From Prostheceraeus crozeri (Eukaryota; Platyhelminthes; Polycladida; Euryleptidae), in assembly GCA_907163375.1 (NCBI GenBank), contig CAJQUW010001759.1, positions 62,001-126,000 on the forward strand: a DNA stretch of 64,000 bases, given 5' to 3'. Below are positions 52,705-64,000 of this stretch, one piece after another. Position 1 is the stretch's first letter; each line of letters opens with the position of its first letter. The notes below the pieces were generated by a model that saw nothing but the letters and a program-made list of their open reading frames with translations, did no database searches and was not told where the DNA came from. A program made the translations under genes and the position numbers.

Positions 52705-52710
52705 AAGGCT

Positions 52711-53498
52711 TGCTACTTGATAGCGGCAAGTGTTAATCTGCGAGCAATGTGGCATCTCCGATGTTTGTGACTTGTTCTATTAGAAGTGCAGATTTTGAGT
52801 GCGAAAATGACATGAGTGTCAGTATCCTCATTTGTGGTGAGTTGACTCGAAAAATTTCAAACTTCATGGTATGAAATGGACAACAGCTTGGGATTCATGG
52901 GTTGGAAATCGGTCGACATTAAAGCATTTGTGGCGGACAAAGCTGTTTTTCACAGATGCATTAAAATGTCCCACCACCATCATGCTCAGTTGTGTGCATC
53001 TGTGAAGCGTCCGCTGTAACTATTAACAGCCTCTTAATAATGTGTGTTAATCAGGGTTTCGCAGCCGTGGTAGCAGGTCGGAGCCGGAGCCGATGGAAAT
53101 GCCATGAGTCCGGCTTTAACTTTTATATGTTTTAAGAATTCTGTCACTTTGGGAGATAATGTGATATTTGACAGTGTAGTTGAAACGAATGGAAGTGTGT
53201 CATCATTTTAGGTTATCTTTGTAGACCTTGCTAGCCTTCATCTCCTCTCAATACATAGCATACTGCGAATCATTTATTTGGATTTAAAAGGAGATCGCGG
53301 ACTTCCTTAAGATTGTGTTCCAACCGAAAACGCAGCTGGCAGGCGAAAAACATGCACATGCATTTTCGGCGCAAATTTAATGTGCTTGTTATTAAAGTAC
53401 ATCATTAATTCCTGATCATTATTCCCCTAAAAATGCATGGTTAGTTTTTAGGTGTCTCATTCTCAATAAAATAGCTAGATGAAGTATTAAACGAGCAA
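52711..53498. other. No gene recognised
   Basis: Contains CAGGGTTTCGCAGCCGTGG (53054), which resembles a hAT-type end, but no matching partner was established. Confidence 0.4.
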
Positions 53499-55939
53499 TT
53501 CCATGCGTAATAACGTTACATCGCACGCATTTACCGCATTTCAATAACATTTTTGTAGTAGAGGTGACCAGGTTGGTATCAATCTACCAGACAGAATGGC
53601 TATCAGATTCCCTGAAATTGATGTTTGCATGCTCTATTTGCTTTACCATTCTTTCTTTGTGATACAATAATTAATTACAGTCAAACGTAATAATGACATG
53701 AAAATCGAGTAGTGGTTGCTTATGTGAAAAAGTCTGCGAATTGAAAGATTTGATCGATGCCATTATTCCATGAAATGAAAGTTGAAGATCATATCAACAT
53801 CACAGAAATTGTTGGAATTGAATTCGTGCATTCCTCTAGTAGCAATCTTAACAAAGGAAACGCAATAACGTTGCAGCTGAAGCGTAATAACGTTACACGT
53901 TCGAAATCCGGATTTACATTTGGCTGAAGTGAAAGTTACTTCGGCTTCACATGCTCAGGTTAGCATCAATATAACACTTTGAAGTCTTCCCATGTTTGCT
54001 CGGGGTTTTTCAGATGAATGGTGAGATGTTCCTGTCTTGCTACTGACAAAAGGAGACAGTAGTGATGAAGCTATTTTTCTTTCGGTTATTTTAAAAATGC
54101 TTTATCTTTGGAAAAAGCAGATGAATGCAAGTTTTCCATCACCATTCAAATTGATTTCATGAGTTCTTATAAAGACATTTAATTCAAAATAGTTAAGAAC
54201 TATAACCGTAATAAACAACTCGGCATTTCAGAGACATCATAATGTTCATATTATCTGCTTGTGTGTTTAAGTCTACCCCTAAATATTTCAATTGATGCCA
54301 GTAATTTACTGTGTATTACACGATATTAGTAATAAAACTAGTTGGCTAAATTCAAACTTTGGTTGATCAATTTCAAAATAATGTGCTGTACGAACATTAT
54401 AGAACGGTTACGTCGGCAGATTCGCCATCGGATGATGCTTACATAATCGCAGGTAGCAACTTATCTCACCAAAAGTTTGCGAAACAACGTGTGTCGGCCA
54501 TCCAACGATTTAACACTGAAGCCGTCCTACATTCAAACTACATTTTTTATGGATGAAACATTCTTTCAGACAGGTATGATTTCCCGAAGACTCTTGTCTG
54601 CAGGATGGTCTGCTTACAACTCAAGCTTTCAACTTGCTTGGTAAGGAGAAATGACTTGACATGCGGTTGATAGTACAGCAGCGTAGATTACAGTTTAAGA
54701 AGTCGCAAATGCATACAAGAAAGAACATACATTTTTAATCATGATTTGGACAGCTTATGTTTTGCATGGACACTTGCAGAATTACCCACTCAGTTTCAGC
54801 ATCATGATCACATGACAAATGAGATAGCAGTCTGAAAGGCAAAATGTGACTTTGGCTCCTTCTCAAAATGCTATTTTCACGAAATGGTCCTAAAATTCGG
54901 CTTCAATAAACCTGTCCCAGAGTAAGGCTAAAAAATATTTGAATAGCAGACGGTCTCAGCAGCATCAAAAACTATGTTTTCGTTAAAATTTTAGTCGGAA
55001 AACCGATAGCCTTTGACTGCCAGTGGAAGTAGGCCTACTTATACCTGCTTTCAAACTCAGAGACTATTAATTTTCCGCTTAAAATTTAACAGAAGCGTAG
55101 GTTTCAGATGTTGCTGAGGACGCATCTGTTATTTGCATTTTATCTCGAGACATTTTCTGGAACAGTTTTATCAAAATCATTAAAGACCATTTCGCAGAGG
55201 ACTATTTTGACTTGACTCCGTGACTTCAACTATGCAGCACATGCCACGGTAATCCACGAACTTATTCCAAACAACTAGGATACTAATATGATTTCAACTT
55301 CGCTTTTATGGTATAATGGTCTCGATCAAATCTTTCAATTCGTAGGCTTTTTCTCATAAGTAGCCACCACTCAATTTTCATAGCAAACCGTGCAGCTTTG
55401 TTACAGCGGACTAACTTATTATTGATTCACTTACGAAGAATAGCAATGCAAATGAAACATTCAAATACTGGCTTCGGAGCATCTACATCAACCATATAGA
55501 TATATTTTATTTATTTTATCAGCTAAATTGATACCAACCTATTCAATATGCTGTACTACAAAATACGTCATTGGAATTTAGTGTTTAAATGCGATATAGC
55601 GTTGTTCTCATAAAAACGACCAAATATACTCTTAGATGAATTCATGTCAGATACACATATGATTTGAAATTTATCAAAGCTTGTGTCGCGGTACTCGCGA
55701 GGTTCCTCTTGAGACCTTGGATGGCTTTTTACAATTATAAAATGTAGCTTATGTAACGTTATTACGCTTGAAACGCAATAACGTTCTGTGCAGCATTTTG
55801 TGGAGCTTGTGAAAATCAATTTCACAGTTGTTCCATCATAAGTGACCGATGCTAGCTTAGGATATGAGATTATGCCACATTCGGCTTAATAGATAATCCT
55901 ACAGATTAAAAAATCGCTCTGAAGCGTAATAACGTTACA
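53499..55939. repeat. Region with repeated GCGTAATAACGTTAC motifs
   Basis: The motif occurs at 53505, 53881 and 55923 (plus) and 55753 (minus), with weaker forms at 53695, 53860 and 55774. Motifs cluster at the two ends of about 2.4 kb, as subterminal binding sites of a non-autonomous transposon would. No transposase and no gene between; a 65-codon ORF at 54359 is probably chance. Confidence 0.45.
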
Positions 55940-55952
55940 TTTTTTACATGTG

Positions 55953-57787
55953 CAGGCCTGTGATTAGCCTATTAGAAAAATTGAGGACTTTTTTAGAAAA
56001 ATTTGAGAAATGTAAACGGAGCCTAATATAATAATTGCAAGAAAAACTCTAAATTTTAACAGGGATTTTGGGCCAAACGTCATGAAAAAAGTCATGAAGA
56101 GGGAAACCTCAGAGTTGACCACACTCCACCACACTTTTTGAAGTTATATGTATTACAAAAGGATATTGGCCTGGTCATAATCACTTCCCGCGTTGTTACG
56201 AAATTAATTTGTCACCTCAAGTATTCTCTGCTTAGAATGTGTCGAACAGAGGATGTCAGATCAAGCTGCTGATATCGCTGTGCTTCACGCTATCGTCTCC
56301 AATGCAATGATACTTGTCAGATTTGTATACTGAATTTTTTTTTGATGTAGAAAATATCCTCAACTAAATGCATTTGGGGCTTTGTGACGATTAATTTTTA
56401 CGGATTTTAGACAAATTTGGGAGGAGAGCAATCCGTAAGCATAGAAAGCTTAAAATCGTTGGCGGAATGCTTGTGGTTAAAAAAAGTCAGCCATTTATTA
56501 TGAAGGATACGCCACATAACACACTAATTTATTAATATTACTTTATACTGCACAAGTTTTGGTGGCTCTTGTTTCATATCGCTCCGATCTACATTCAAAT
56601 GAACATGAATTCTCTGATACGACACAAAAACTTAGGAGCAGGCTTGCCAGCTAAGTTGTTGGTCTCATCTAAGCAAAGAGTGAAAGATTATCACCTCTAT
56701 TCGCATGAAGTTTCGCAGAGATATTGACATCCACATCTTGCAGTAGACCCAGGTTGAAAATCTACCAACCCAGTACTATGTGGTTCAATGTCTTAATTAA
56801 TCTAAGTTCGCATACAACGATAAGCAATATGTGCATTACTTTCACACCAAGTTGTGTTCAGCAAATTATGAAAACGATCTATAAGTGGATAATTCATCCA
56901 GGATAAATGTCGGTCGTCAGACCCTGAAAAATGTAGCAGCAAACAGACTCATGGAATAGCAGAGCCTCATAAGCTTCCAACCTCCGCACGCTAGTGACCA
57001 GGAGGCAGATAGACACTAAATTTGGAGACCATCGCCCGTCGCATGTGTTCATGTTCAGCGGAGAGAAAATGGAAGAGAATGAGTGAAACAAAAGCTTCAG
57101 TTGATAAGAGCACTGAAATCCAAATGGGCTGGGCTACCTATAAGTTGTCATATAATGGATATAGAGGATCGATAGCCTAAAGTTCTTAAAGGAAGTACAG
57201 GCATGCATTTGGCAGCCATATAGTCGGAAACATATAATTAAGACAGTGAAACCGGTTCAGATAATTAATGAAAATAATTGAATAAGCATTTTACTGTTGA
57301 AATTTTACGCAAAATTATGAAGTTTGAAGAAAAAAAATTGCTTGTATTGTTCAACATACAATTTCTGTAGGTTGATCGCAGTGTTTCACTCATTTAATAC
57401 GTGAAAGTGTTGCACTAAGGAGTTCGGCATACAATAACGTCAGACAACTTCTCTGCATAACAAAATAATTTCGGACGAACCTGAACATTTGCAACCTTGT
57501 AGCTTCCAGAAATTAAAACGACGTGAAACAAAATCAAGTTATAAATCATGATTAATTCATGTTTAGCAGTCAGGATGTAGGATACATGTTATAGGAATCT
57601 ATCTTAGCCTCTTGATTGGAAGTTTATAGATAATCGCCATTCGGTAAGAAACAATGAATTGTCCTACATTTAGTCTAAAATGTGTCACATTTGAGGAATT
57701 TCTCTTAGTTTAGCTATATTTGAGAAATTTTTGAGGATTTGAGGAGCAAAAATTTTTTGAGGAATCTGAGGAGCAATCACAGGCTTG
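55953..57787. mobile_element. Possible hAT-like non-autonomous element
   Basis: Left CAGGCCTGTGATT and right AATCACAGGCTTG are inverted, each next to CATGTG (55947-55952 and 57788-57793). GAGGA-rich subterminal repeats near the right end (57730-57775) and TTGAGGAC near the left. The repeated flank is 6 bp, short of hAT's usual 8, so the class is uncertain. No coding sequence inside. Confidence 0.5.
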
Positions 57788-57793
57788 CATGTG

Positions 57794-58249
57794 TTATACA
57801 ATGTACAATTTCTCAGCAAAAATTAAAGATTGAATGAATCTATGCATATTTTTCTATTATTCTTGACCTGATTTTAAAGCATTGCTGTTGAAAAGAAAAA
57901 TAATTAACTCTCTTGTGCAAAAAAATAATAATGAAATTCACGTGAAAAAGAATGTAAATTCCAAAAAAATGAATTTTGAAGAAAATTATAAAAATTCAGC
58001 TATAAATCGACTTCAAACGTAAAATTCAACATCAGATTCGGACTTTAGGGGAAATGTTGATATGAAGAAGTGTGTTTACAATCAATATCCGACAATTTAA
58101 TTTTTTGACTTAGATGTTGACAGTCGCGTGGAATTGCTCAAACCACTTCTGAAGAAGTACTTTTAATATAAAACGAATTTTAGTTTAATGCGGAAATGTA
58201 TTTCACTTGTTACAAGCTAGAAGGCGTGGAGATTTTGCATGATTGCGAT
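57794..58249. other. No gene recognised
   Basis: AT-rich DNA between a MITE-like element and a Penelope-type end. Confidence 0.5.
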
Positions 58250-58301
58250 TTATCGCCTTACCGGTTTCAAATACCGTGGTAGCCATCATCAGTGGCGATA
58301 A
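58250..58301 (-). ncRNA. Hammerhead ribozyme-like motif at a Penelope-type end
   Basis: On minus: TTATCGCC (58301-58294), then CTGATGA (58292-58286), a TGGCTACCACGGTATTT stem II, GAAAC, CGGTA, then GGCGATAA (58257-58250). The outer arms pair perfectly over 8 bp. Stem III is very short and there is an A/A mismatch next to the core. Same family as 32388-32688. Confidence 0.6.
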
Positions 58302-58920
58302 TTGAGCAAACGGACAGGATTTCATAAACTTTTTGGACTTTAAATCGATGTAAACACACTTAAAAAGGGACACGGACAGTCGCAAGGCAAGAGCATAAGT
58401 TAAAATTGACATGATTGCTGTCACTTTACAATTTTCTGATGATCTTTACAAGTTCTGATGATGTTTGATTATTGATGAGGTTTTGGCGTGATTTTATGAT
58501 GAGTGATTCTGCTATTTTTGTGTGTTTTGTTTTTGTTAGCATTTTGAAAATTGTCGAGTTTCTCCGATGTAACGATTGAGGCATCGTTCACAATAGTATT
58601 CATAGACAGCTAAGGACTCTTCGAACTTGATGGGATCTTTGTTGAGGATTAAGTTTTAATTTTTCCAAGTATTGAAGGTCACTACAATTTTGTTGTTTTT
58701 TAAAATGTTTTTGTTTTTGTGCGCACGTTGTTTAATTTCAGCGGCTGAGCAAGCAGTATATGGAAATTCCCAAAAAAATAGTTTGCTTTTCTTCTGTTTC
58801 ACTGTTTCTTTGGTTCAGGTTAGTTGTTGAAAATACTGTATCTATAAATGATGATTTGTAGCCATTTGGCGGAAGAATTTCTTTTACTTTGGATTTCCTT
58901 TCTTCATTTTGTTGGGTCAC
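58250..58920 (-). mobile_element. Penelope-like retroelement, 3' part
   Basis: On minus, in order: YKSSFIDTVFSTTN...ETEEKQTIFLG (58738-58920), resembling the linker after the RT; DPIKFEESLAVYEYYCERCLNRYIGETRQF (58555-58640), a GIY-YIG endonuclease start with the C-x2-C finger; then the hammerhead-like end. Frames vary, so the copy is decayed. The RT itself is not present in recognisable form. Confidence 0.65.
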
Positions 58921-60093
58921 TCTTGAGTTTTTGTGATTTCATAAAAAGCGCGCGTATGTCATTAGTTTTGCACATGATGGGACTGTAAGACTCATGGTGG
59001 GTATATTGAAGGGAATTGGTTGGTTTTATAAACAGGGTGTCTAACAGATGTGCAAGCCCATAAAGCAGTACGAAGTTGCACCGAGTAGCACATTTCCTGT
59101 CCAAAAAGTAGTACAATTGATAACATTCAAGCATAGCAAAAATACATAAATAGCCTACATGAAGCTGTTGTTTTAGTGCCAAAACGCATCATTTTGACAC
59201 ATAAATTAAGTGATTCATCTTTATGTCTTAATTCCAAATACCAACAGAGCGCAAAAGAACTAGGAATTCAACTCTTTGTTTAGGAATTTTAGATTTTTTC
59301 AAGAAGTTACCACAAGAAACTAACAAAATGAAGTTACTGTTTACTAAATAGATATAATAAACCACGGTGTACATGTAGAAATATTAAGAAGATTATTGAT
59401 ACGATGGGTTGATGTATCATACTATGTGCAAGCAAAAAATTTACATGCACACGTACGCTCTTGTAATACCAAACAAAAACAATAAAAGATGATCAAACTG
59501 ATTAATAGGCAATGAAATGGCAGAAACATCGAAAAGGTAGACATCTAAAACAATCTAGGTCGATCAACGATCGGATATCACCGAGAGACGGAGAGAACAG
59601 ATATTCAGTGGGTGCACATGAATGTGCAATGTACTTTGGATACGCAATAGCATGAGAATTAAAAAAAGAGCATCAAAAATCAAAATTAGAAAACACAACT
59701 AGTCGATTTGTCGCCTTCGTGTTAGTTTTTCCAAATCATCTTGGTTATTTCGGAATCTTCTATACATACCGCGCGGTACATAAACGGGTTGTCAGTTGAA
59801 AAGTACTAGTTCTACAAACAATTGAGTTCAAAGGACTTGTGACTAACTCAAGTGACATGATTGGTAAAGCGATGACATGCTGACGGACTTCATCGACGTG
59901 ATGCGTAACCGGCTTTGAAGATCGGCGTTCGTGCGATCACTTTGACTGCTTTGTAATCAATTAAAAATGCATGTAAACAAAGTAAAAAAATAAATCGCGT
60001 TGTCACGGAAGCTCCTGTCCTGTAATCATCATCATCCAAGAAAACTACTTAATATGGTCGACACTAAAAGTCTGTCACTTTTTCTGTCATTGC
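58921..60093. other. No gene recognised
   Basis: Includes a 92-codon minus ORF (58904-59182) with no recognised motif. Confidence 0.45.
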
Positions 60094-60980
60094 CTACTCC
60101 ATGATATGTTTCCTCTTTAAAGCCAATATTTCCTCGTCAAGAGTCTCCCTCTCCAGGTTCAATAAAGCTCGTTTGTTCTCCATCTCCTTCAAGAGATCTC
60201 GTTGAGCTTTTCTCTTGGGACCCTGTTGTTGTTCCTTCGCTTCACGAGCTTTCCTTTCCTCCAGGGCCAAGTTCCTCTTTCTACCGGCACTTCGACAAAA
60301 AAGGACAGAAATTCCTTCGTAATTGACATTTAATGGTCCTCCAGCCTCTTTGATGCCATCGTATGCATGGCGACTCGCAACCACTGAATCAGCCAGAAGA
60401 TTCGGTTGCTTGTACTAAAGGTTGGTTGAACAGTACTTTGTTCAAGCTGAATCTTTGTTCAACAACATCGTTCCCATGTGAAAGGACAACGATTTTCTTT
60501 GTCACTTCAAGAATCGTGGACAAGCTCTCTTTCTCTTTCATAGCAGAGAAATAGAAGGAGTCAATTTGGTCACAAAAAGGAATGAAGGAATTTATCATTG
60601 ATGAAAGACCTCCATTGCTTCAAAGCTCTCTCTCCGTCAATACCATCCAAGTGGCCAGCCGATAGCAGGCTTTCAATTATTTTTCCACACGCTTAAGACT
60701 CACTGACTGATTCTTCATCACATCGGTAGAAAAGCCACTGATATAGCGAGTCAGGGAAAATGATAAAGGAGAACGCCCTCTCAACTTTTTCACAATCAGG
60801 ATTAAAGTCGAACGACAATCTTTCCGAAATTGAAGCTCATCGCTAGTGCCCACGTTTCCCTTTCGTTAAAGCAGAAGTTGGGTCTCTTCTAGCAAAGATG
60901 CTTCTGAATCGTCACAGTTAGCAAGTAAATGTATTTAATTATTCAATCATCAGCTTCAACAAGGTGCACTAGAATACATT
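60094..60980 (-). pseudogene. hAT transposase remnant, C-terminal dimerisation region
   Basis: The frame 60389-60598 contains KKIVVLSHGNDVVEQRFSLN, the C-terminal dimerisation motif (usual LSHGNA.VERGFS.N). The next frame (60094-60384) continues with VASRHAYDGIKEAGGPL, then a coiled-coil (LEERKAREAKEQQQGPKRKA, KEMENKRALLNLERETL). A frameshift separates them near 60385. Upstream to 60980 further traces (SFSLTRYISGFSTDVM) are visible in changing frames. A plain DNA-transposon relic. Confidence 0.65.
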
Positions 60981-61283
60981 ACTCGAACAGCTACTATTTT
61001 CAGGAGAACCGTTTTCGAAGGTTGGACTGAGTATACTACAAAGACCCGTCAACCTGTCCCCAATGCAAAATCAGCATGAAGTTATTGAACGATTGACGAT
61101 TTCAGCTTGATATAAGGACTGCATATTATCGAAAGACCTACATGTAGGCTTATGGATGATTTTGCTTAACTGTTTCAAAGACAACTTTCTTCATTTCATT
61201 CAAAAATTTTACATTCAAATTTATAATGCACTATTCTCGTGCAGCTTTGTCACTTTCTATTAATCGTGCCATGACGTCATACG
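60981..61283. other. No gene recognised
   Basis: No ORF or repeat identified. Confidence 0.5.
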
Positions 61284-61872
61284 GTGCAAGATCCCGTCCT
61301 TATTGTGAAGAATTTTCATGAAACCACTAGGAAATTGTTGTCCTGCTGTTCGACGTTTGGAAGACTGCTTCAGCAGAGCGGTGTGGTCACAAAAAGTATC
61401 TTTATACAAAATCCATGGTCAGCGCGGTCTAAATGCTTGGGCAGGCATTTCCGTAAGCCAATTTCTTTGGGAGAGCCATTATTCTTTCGAGAAATCGAGA
61501 ATGTGTGGTAAAGTCTTCCTTTCTATGCTGTATAAAATGTATCGAATGTCATGAAGGATAGTAATATCTTCATGCAAGATGGGATGCCAGCGCACTACTA
61601 CAGACCAATCGTAAATTATTTAAACAGCAGTTTTCCTAAATCTTGGATTGACCATCATAGGAGCCTTTGGAGTGGCTTCCGATACCACCAGATTCAATGT
61701 CTTGGGACTTTTTTCTTTTGGGCACGTTTATGAAATGGTGCATTAGAGTCATCCTATGCATTTGGATGAACTGCAAAACAAAGCTTTGCACCGTTTTCTG
61801 CAGATCGACGAGCGATCGCGTAGAGATATGCTCTTGCGCTGTTGACTGAATAATTAGATTGCGTTCGGGCAA
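61284..61872 (+). pseudogene. Mariner/IS630-type transposase remnant
   Basis: Pieces: GQRGLNAWAGISVSQFLW (about 61420), NIFMQDGMPAHYYRPIVNYL (61563) and FPKSWIDHHRSLW, the usual QDG.P.HY...V..YLN..FP..WIGR signature with the second catalytic Asp. The LGTFFFWARL piece corresponds to the usual SPDLTPLDFFLW. Three or more frame changes. No terminal repeats were found. Confidence 0.7.
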
Positions 61873-63119
61873 ATGGTGAGCAAGCAGAAAATAAATGTTA
61901 TAGTGGTACTCGTGTTAGCAACTGTTTTCCTTTGAATCATAATTAACTTACAGAAATTAATCATTGGGTTGCTAATTGCTATTGCATCAACAACTTTGAA
62001 ATTATCACTGCTAGAATTCTCCACGTCACATAAACAAATACATTTTGAATCAATGTCACACAGAATAAATTGACGACTAAAAACTATCGTATTTTTTCGA
62101 TATGAGAAAACGGAGTTCTATATTGTGCCCAAATATTACACATTACAGAAGCCATGCAACTTAATATACTATTTACTCTGAAATGAGATGAGAGCAACAT
62201 TTGATACAATCCATTACGGGAAATACTAACGTTTCTGGATTTTTAGCCGACATCAGTGCAGCATACCTGTAAAGAATCAGTAACTCACATGTAGTTCAAA
62301 TCTCATTCTGTGTAGTTCGTTTCCAAAATTTGAAATCTGCAAACACCAATACAAATAGCTAATTGGTGTTTGCACTTCATGCACGAAGCTGAGCTGCCGG
62401 ATTCCCAAGCACATCCACCTACCGATGGGTCTGTGGAGTGAGTTGCTGATTTACTGCACTGATGGCGGCTAAAAAATCAAAAACGCTTGCAATTGAAGTT
62501 GCCTGAAGAAACTTCATCAGTACTTGTAGCTCCGGCAATGATTCAAATCAAACCTTGCTCTCATCTCTTGTACTTTAAACATAATAAAAAACAATTACAA
62601 CAATTGCATTTAGAACGACTTTTGGCTTTCAAACAAGATTATGACATATACTTGATAAAGATTGATCCGCCATGGAATAAGTAAACGCAAAGTCAACACG
62701 AAAAGAAATCCTTATCACTTCTGCAGTTGTTTGCGAGATTTCAATTTTCGTTGGTGTCTTCGCCGAAATTTAGCCGCTTTTGCAACAAGTAATCGTACAA
62801 AATATTCGTTCGTCACTCCCTTGTGTTCTCAAAACTTTTTAGTAGATTTTTCTTTCATATTTTTCTGGCAGACGCTTTTTGAAAGACACGTTTTGGAGAG
62901 CATCAAAGCACTCAGAACTCAATTCATAATAAACTCCATAATTACGTATTACAACTTTATCGTTAAGCATTCCCACCAAAATTTTTTTCTTATTTCAAAA
63001 CCTTGATTACTTGCGTTTCGTCCAGTTGATTGACGAAAGGATCACTGACTTCCTTGTAGAAGAATCTTCTGCTCAAGAGTCATGCGGATTAGAAAGCATC
63101 TGCTTTGAATTTGATCACC
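61873..63119. other. No gene recognised
   Basis: Only short ORFs (for example 62662-63006 plus, basic and phenylalanine-rich). No motif. Confidence 0.45.
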
Positions 63120-63680
63120 CTTAAAATTTGCAGTGTAAAGGTCCCCCAACAATCTCCATAGCATCGCTCACAATTTTAAAAGACCCCTACATTATGTAAA
63201 AATAACACATGCTCTAATCTTTAAGGGTGCTCGTCTCAATCCTATAGGCCCTTTACAATCTCAAGAGGTCTATTCATATCTAAAAAGTGCTCTTCAAAGA
63301 CAAAAACAGTTGCCGTTCACAATATCAAAGGCATGCTTCACAAAATCTTATGGGTCCCTTTCAAAATCTAAATATGGCCCTTCACGATCTTAAAGGGCCC
63401 CCGAACGATCTTGAAGGGGTCCCTTTCGCAAGCTCATAAGAGCCCCTCACGATTTTAAAGGGGCTCCTTCGCAGTCTCAAAAGGGTCCTTCACAATCTCA
63501 AAGGCTCCTCGCGATATCAAAAGGCCACCCTCACGATCTAAAAAGGGCCCCTCGCGATCTTAAAGGGGCCTCTTCGCAGTCTCAAAAGGGCCCCTATCGA
63601 ACTTAAAGGGCCCCTTCACAATCTTAAAAAGGCCCACTCGCAATCTCAAAAGGCCCTTTCAAAATCTAAAATAGTTCAAA
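63120..63680 (+). repeat. Degenerate minisatellite of GGGCCCCTTCGC/TCTCAAAA units
   Basis: Imperfect units of about 27-30 bp containing CTTCGCAGTCTCAAAAGGG or CTCGCGATCTTAAAGGGG repeat around twenty times, degrading at both edges. GC is higher in the centre. No gene. Confidence 0.7.
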
Positions 63681-64000
63681 ATCCAAATTATTTGTTCCTT
63701 AGCAAAATATTTTCTTACTACTTACTTTATTAAAAAAACCGGAAATCCGGTTAAAGCCGGAAGAGTGGCAGCCCTGCGTATCACTTGAAATAGAAATGAA
63801 GAAGTGAATACGAGCTTCCATGATCACCGAATTCTTCAGTTTCCGCAATCATCTCAAAAGATTTGATGGCGGGCCGCTTCAAAACCGTTTCAACATCATT
63901 GATTAGCACAAGTGTTTTGCTCCCACAAGAACCGATTTGGAGTAGCTCTTTTCCTTCAGGTTTCATTTTTTCCTCTTCAAAAATCTTCAAAAATGCCCAG
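63681..64000 (-). other. Unassigned ORF at window end
   Basis: ORF 63781-63990 (69 codons, IFEEEKMKPEGKELLQIG, LINDVETVLKRPAIKSF) runs to near the window edge and stops at LHFYFK. It is preceded on plus by CCGGAAATCCGG, GCCGGAAG and CAGCCCTG (hAT-like end, 63750-63776). The open frame may be part of a larger gene beyond the window; family unknown. Confidence 0.3.

Noticed and set aside
53054-63776. A single large hAT element with CAGGG ends
   Set aside because: CAGGGTTTCGCAGCC and CAGGGCTGCCACTC agree only in the first bases; no shared 8-bp flank was found.

Overview
The window is nuclear DNA of a metazoan, probably an aquatic or soft-bodied invertebrate. The clade cannot be fixed from the sequence. 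Evidence for a metazoan: one spliced host exon (mitochondrial import protein Tim23, minus strand, about 12 kb), tRNA-derived SINE heads, RTE-type and other LINEs, Penelope-like retroelements, hAT, Tc1/IS630 and Helitron remnants, and two different Polinton-like elements. Almost nothing else in the 64 kb looks like host coding sequence, so this is a repeat-rich gene-poor tract.

Layout. 1-7240: right-hand part of an AT-rich Polinton/adintovirus-like element (protein-primed DNA polymerase on plus; packaging ATPase, jelly-roll candidate, coiled-coil and membrane proteins on minus), ending in short repeats. 7257-8020: LINE 3' end. 8062-11035: Penelope-like GIY-YIG segment split by a 2.5-kb hAT with an 8-bp target duplication. 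11.9-12.3 kb: Tim23 exon. 14.0-16.8 kb: RTE-like LINE between 52-bp direct repeats. 17-28 kb: SINE-like repeats, a hAT MITE, a Tc1/IS630 element with array-like termini, a Helitron helicase tail and a tandem 230-bp repeat. 28980-31952: a Tc1-type element holding two divergent transposases. 32.4-32.7 kb: an inverted pair of hammerhead-like repeats. 33040-52704: a Polinton with both ends. 52.7-64 kb: MITE-like repeats, a Penelope-like fragment, hAT and mariner relics, and a degenerate minisatellite.

The second Polinton is the centre of interest. It has roughly 610-bp terminal inverted repeats, starts with AG, and is flanked by a perfect 6-bp duplication AAGGCT, so its limits are secure. The left half reads rightward (zinc-binding, coiled-coil and small acidic ORFs, then the family B polymerase). 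The right half reads mainly leftward (jelly-roll candidates, maturation protease, major capsid, basic core proteins, chromodomain integrase, ATPase, RING-like proteins). It is broken (by eye about eight to ten breaks), yet several ORFs look whole and the termini are nearly identical, so the copy is old enough to be inactivated but not ancient.

The most unusual signal is a transcription module inside that Polinton. A 181-aa ORF (45366-45911) reads as a complete two-repeat TATA-binding-protein fold. Just upstream lie two tandem ORFs resembling the PC4 single-strand-DNA-binding coactivator. At least four promoters in the element share a TATA box 29-31 nt before a TTCATT- or TCATTCTA-type start motif. 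A 107-bp repeat after two genes carries both a micro-ORF and a possible pseudoknot. Together these suggest that the element supplied part of its own promoter-recognition machinery.
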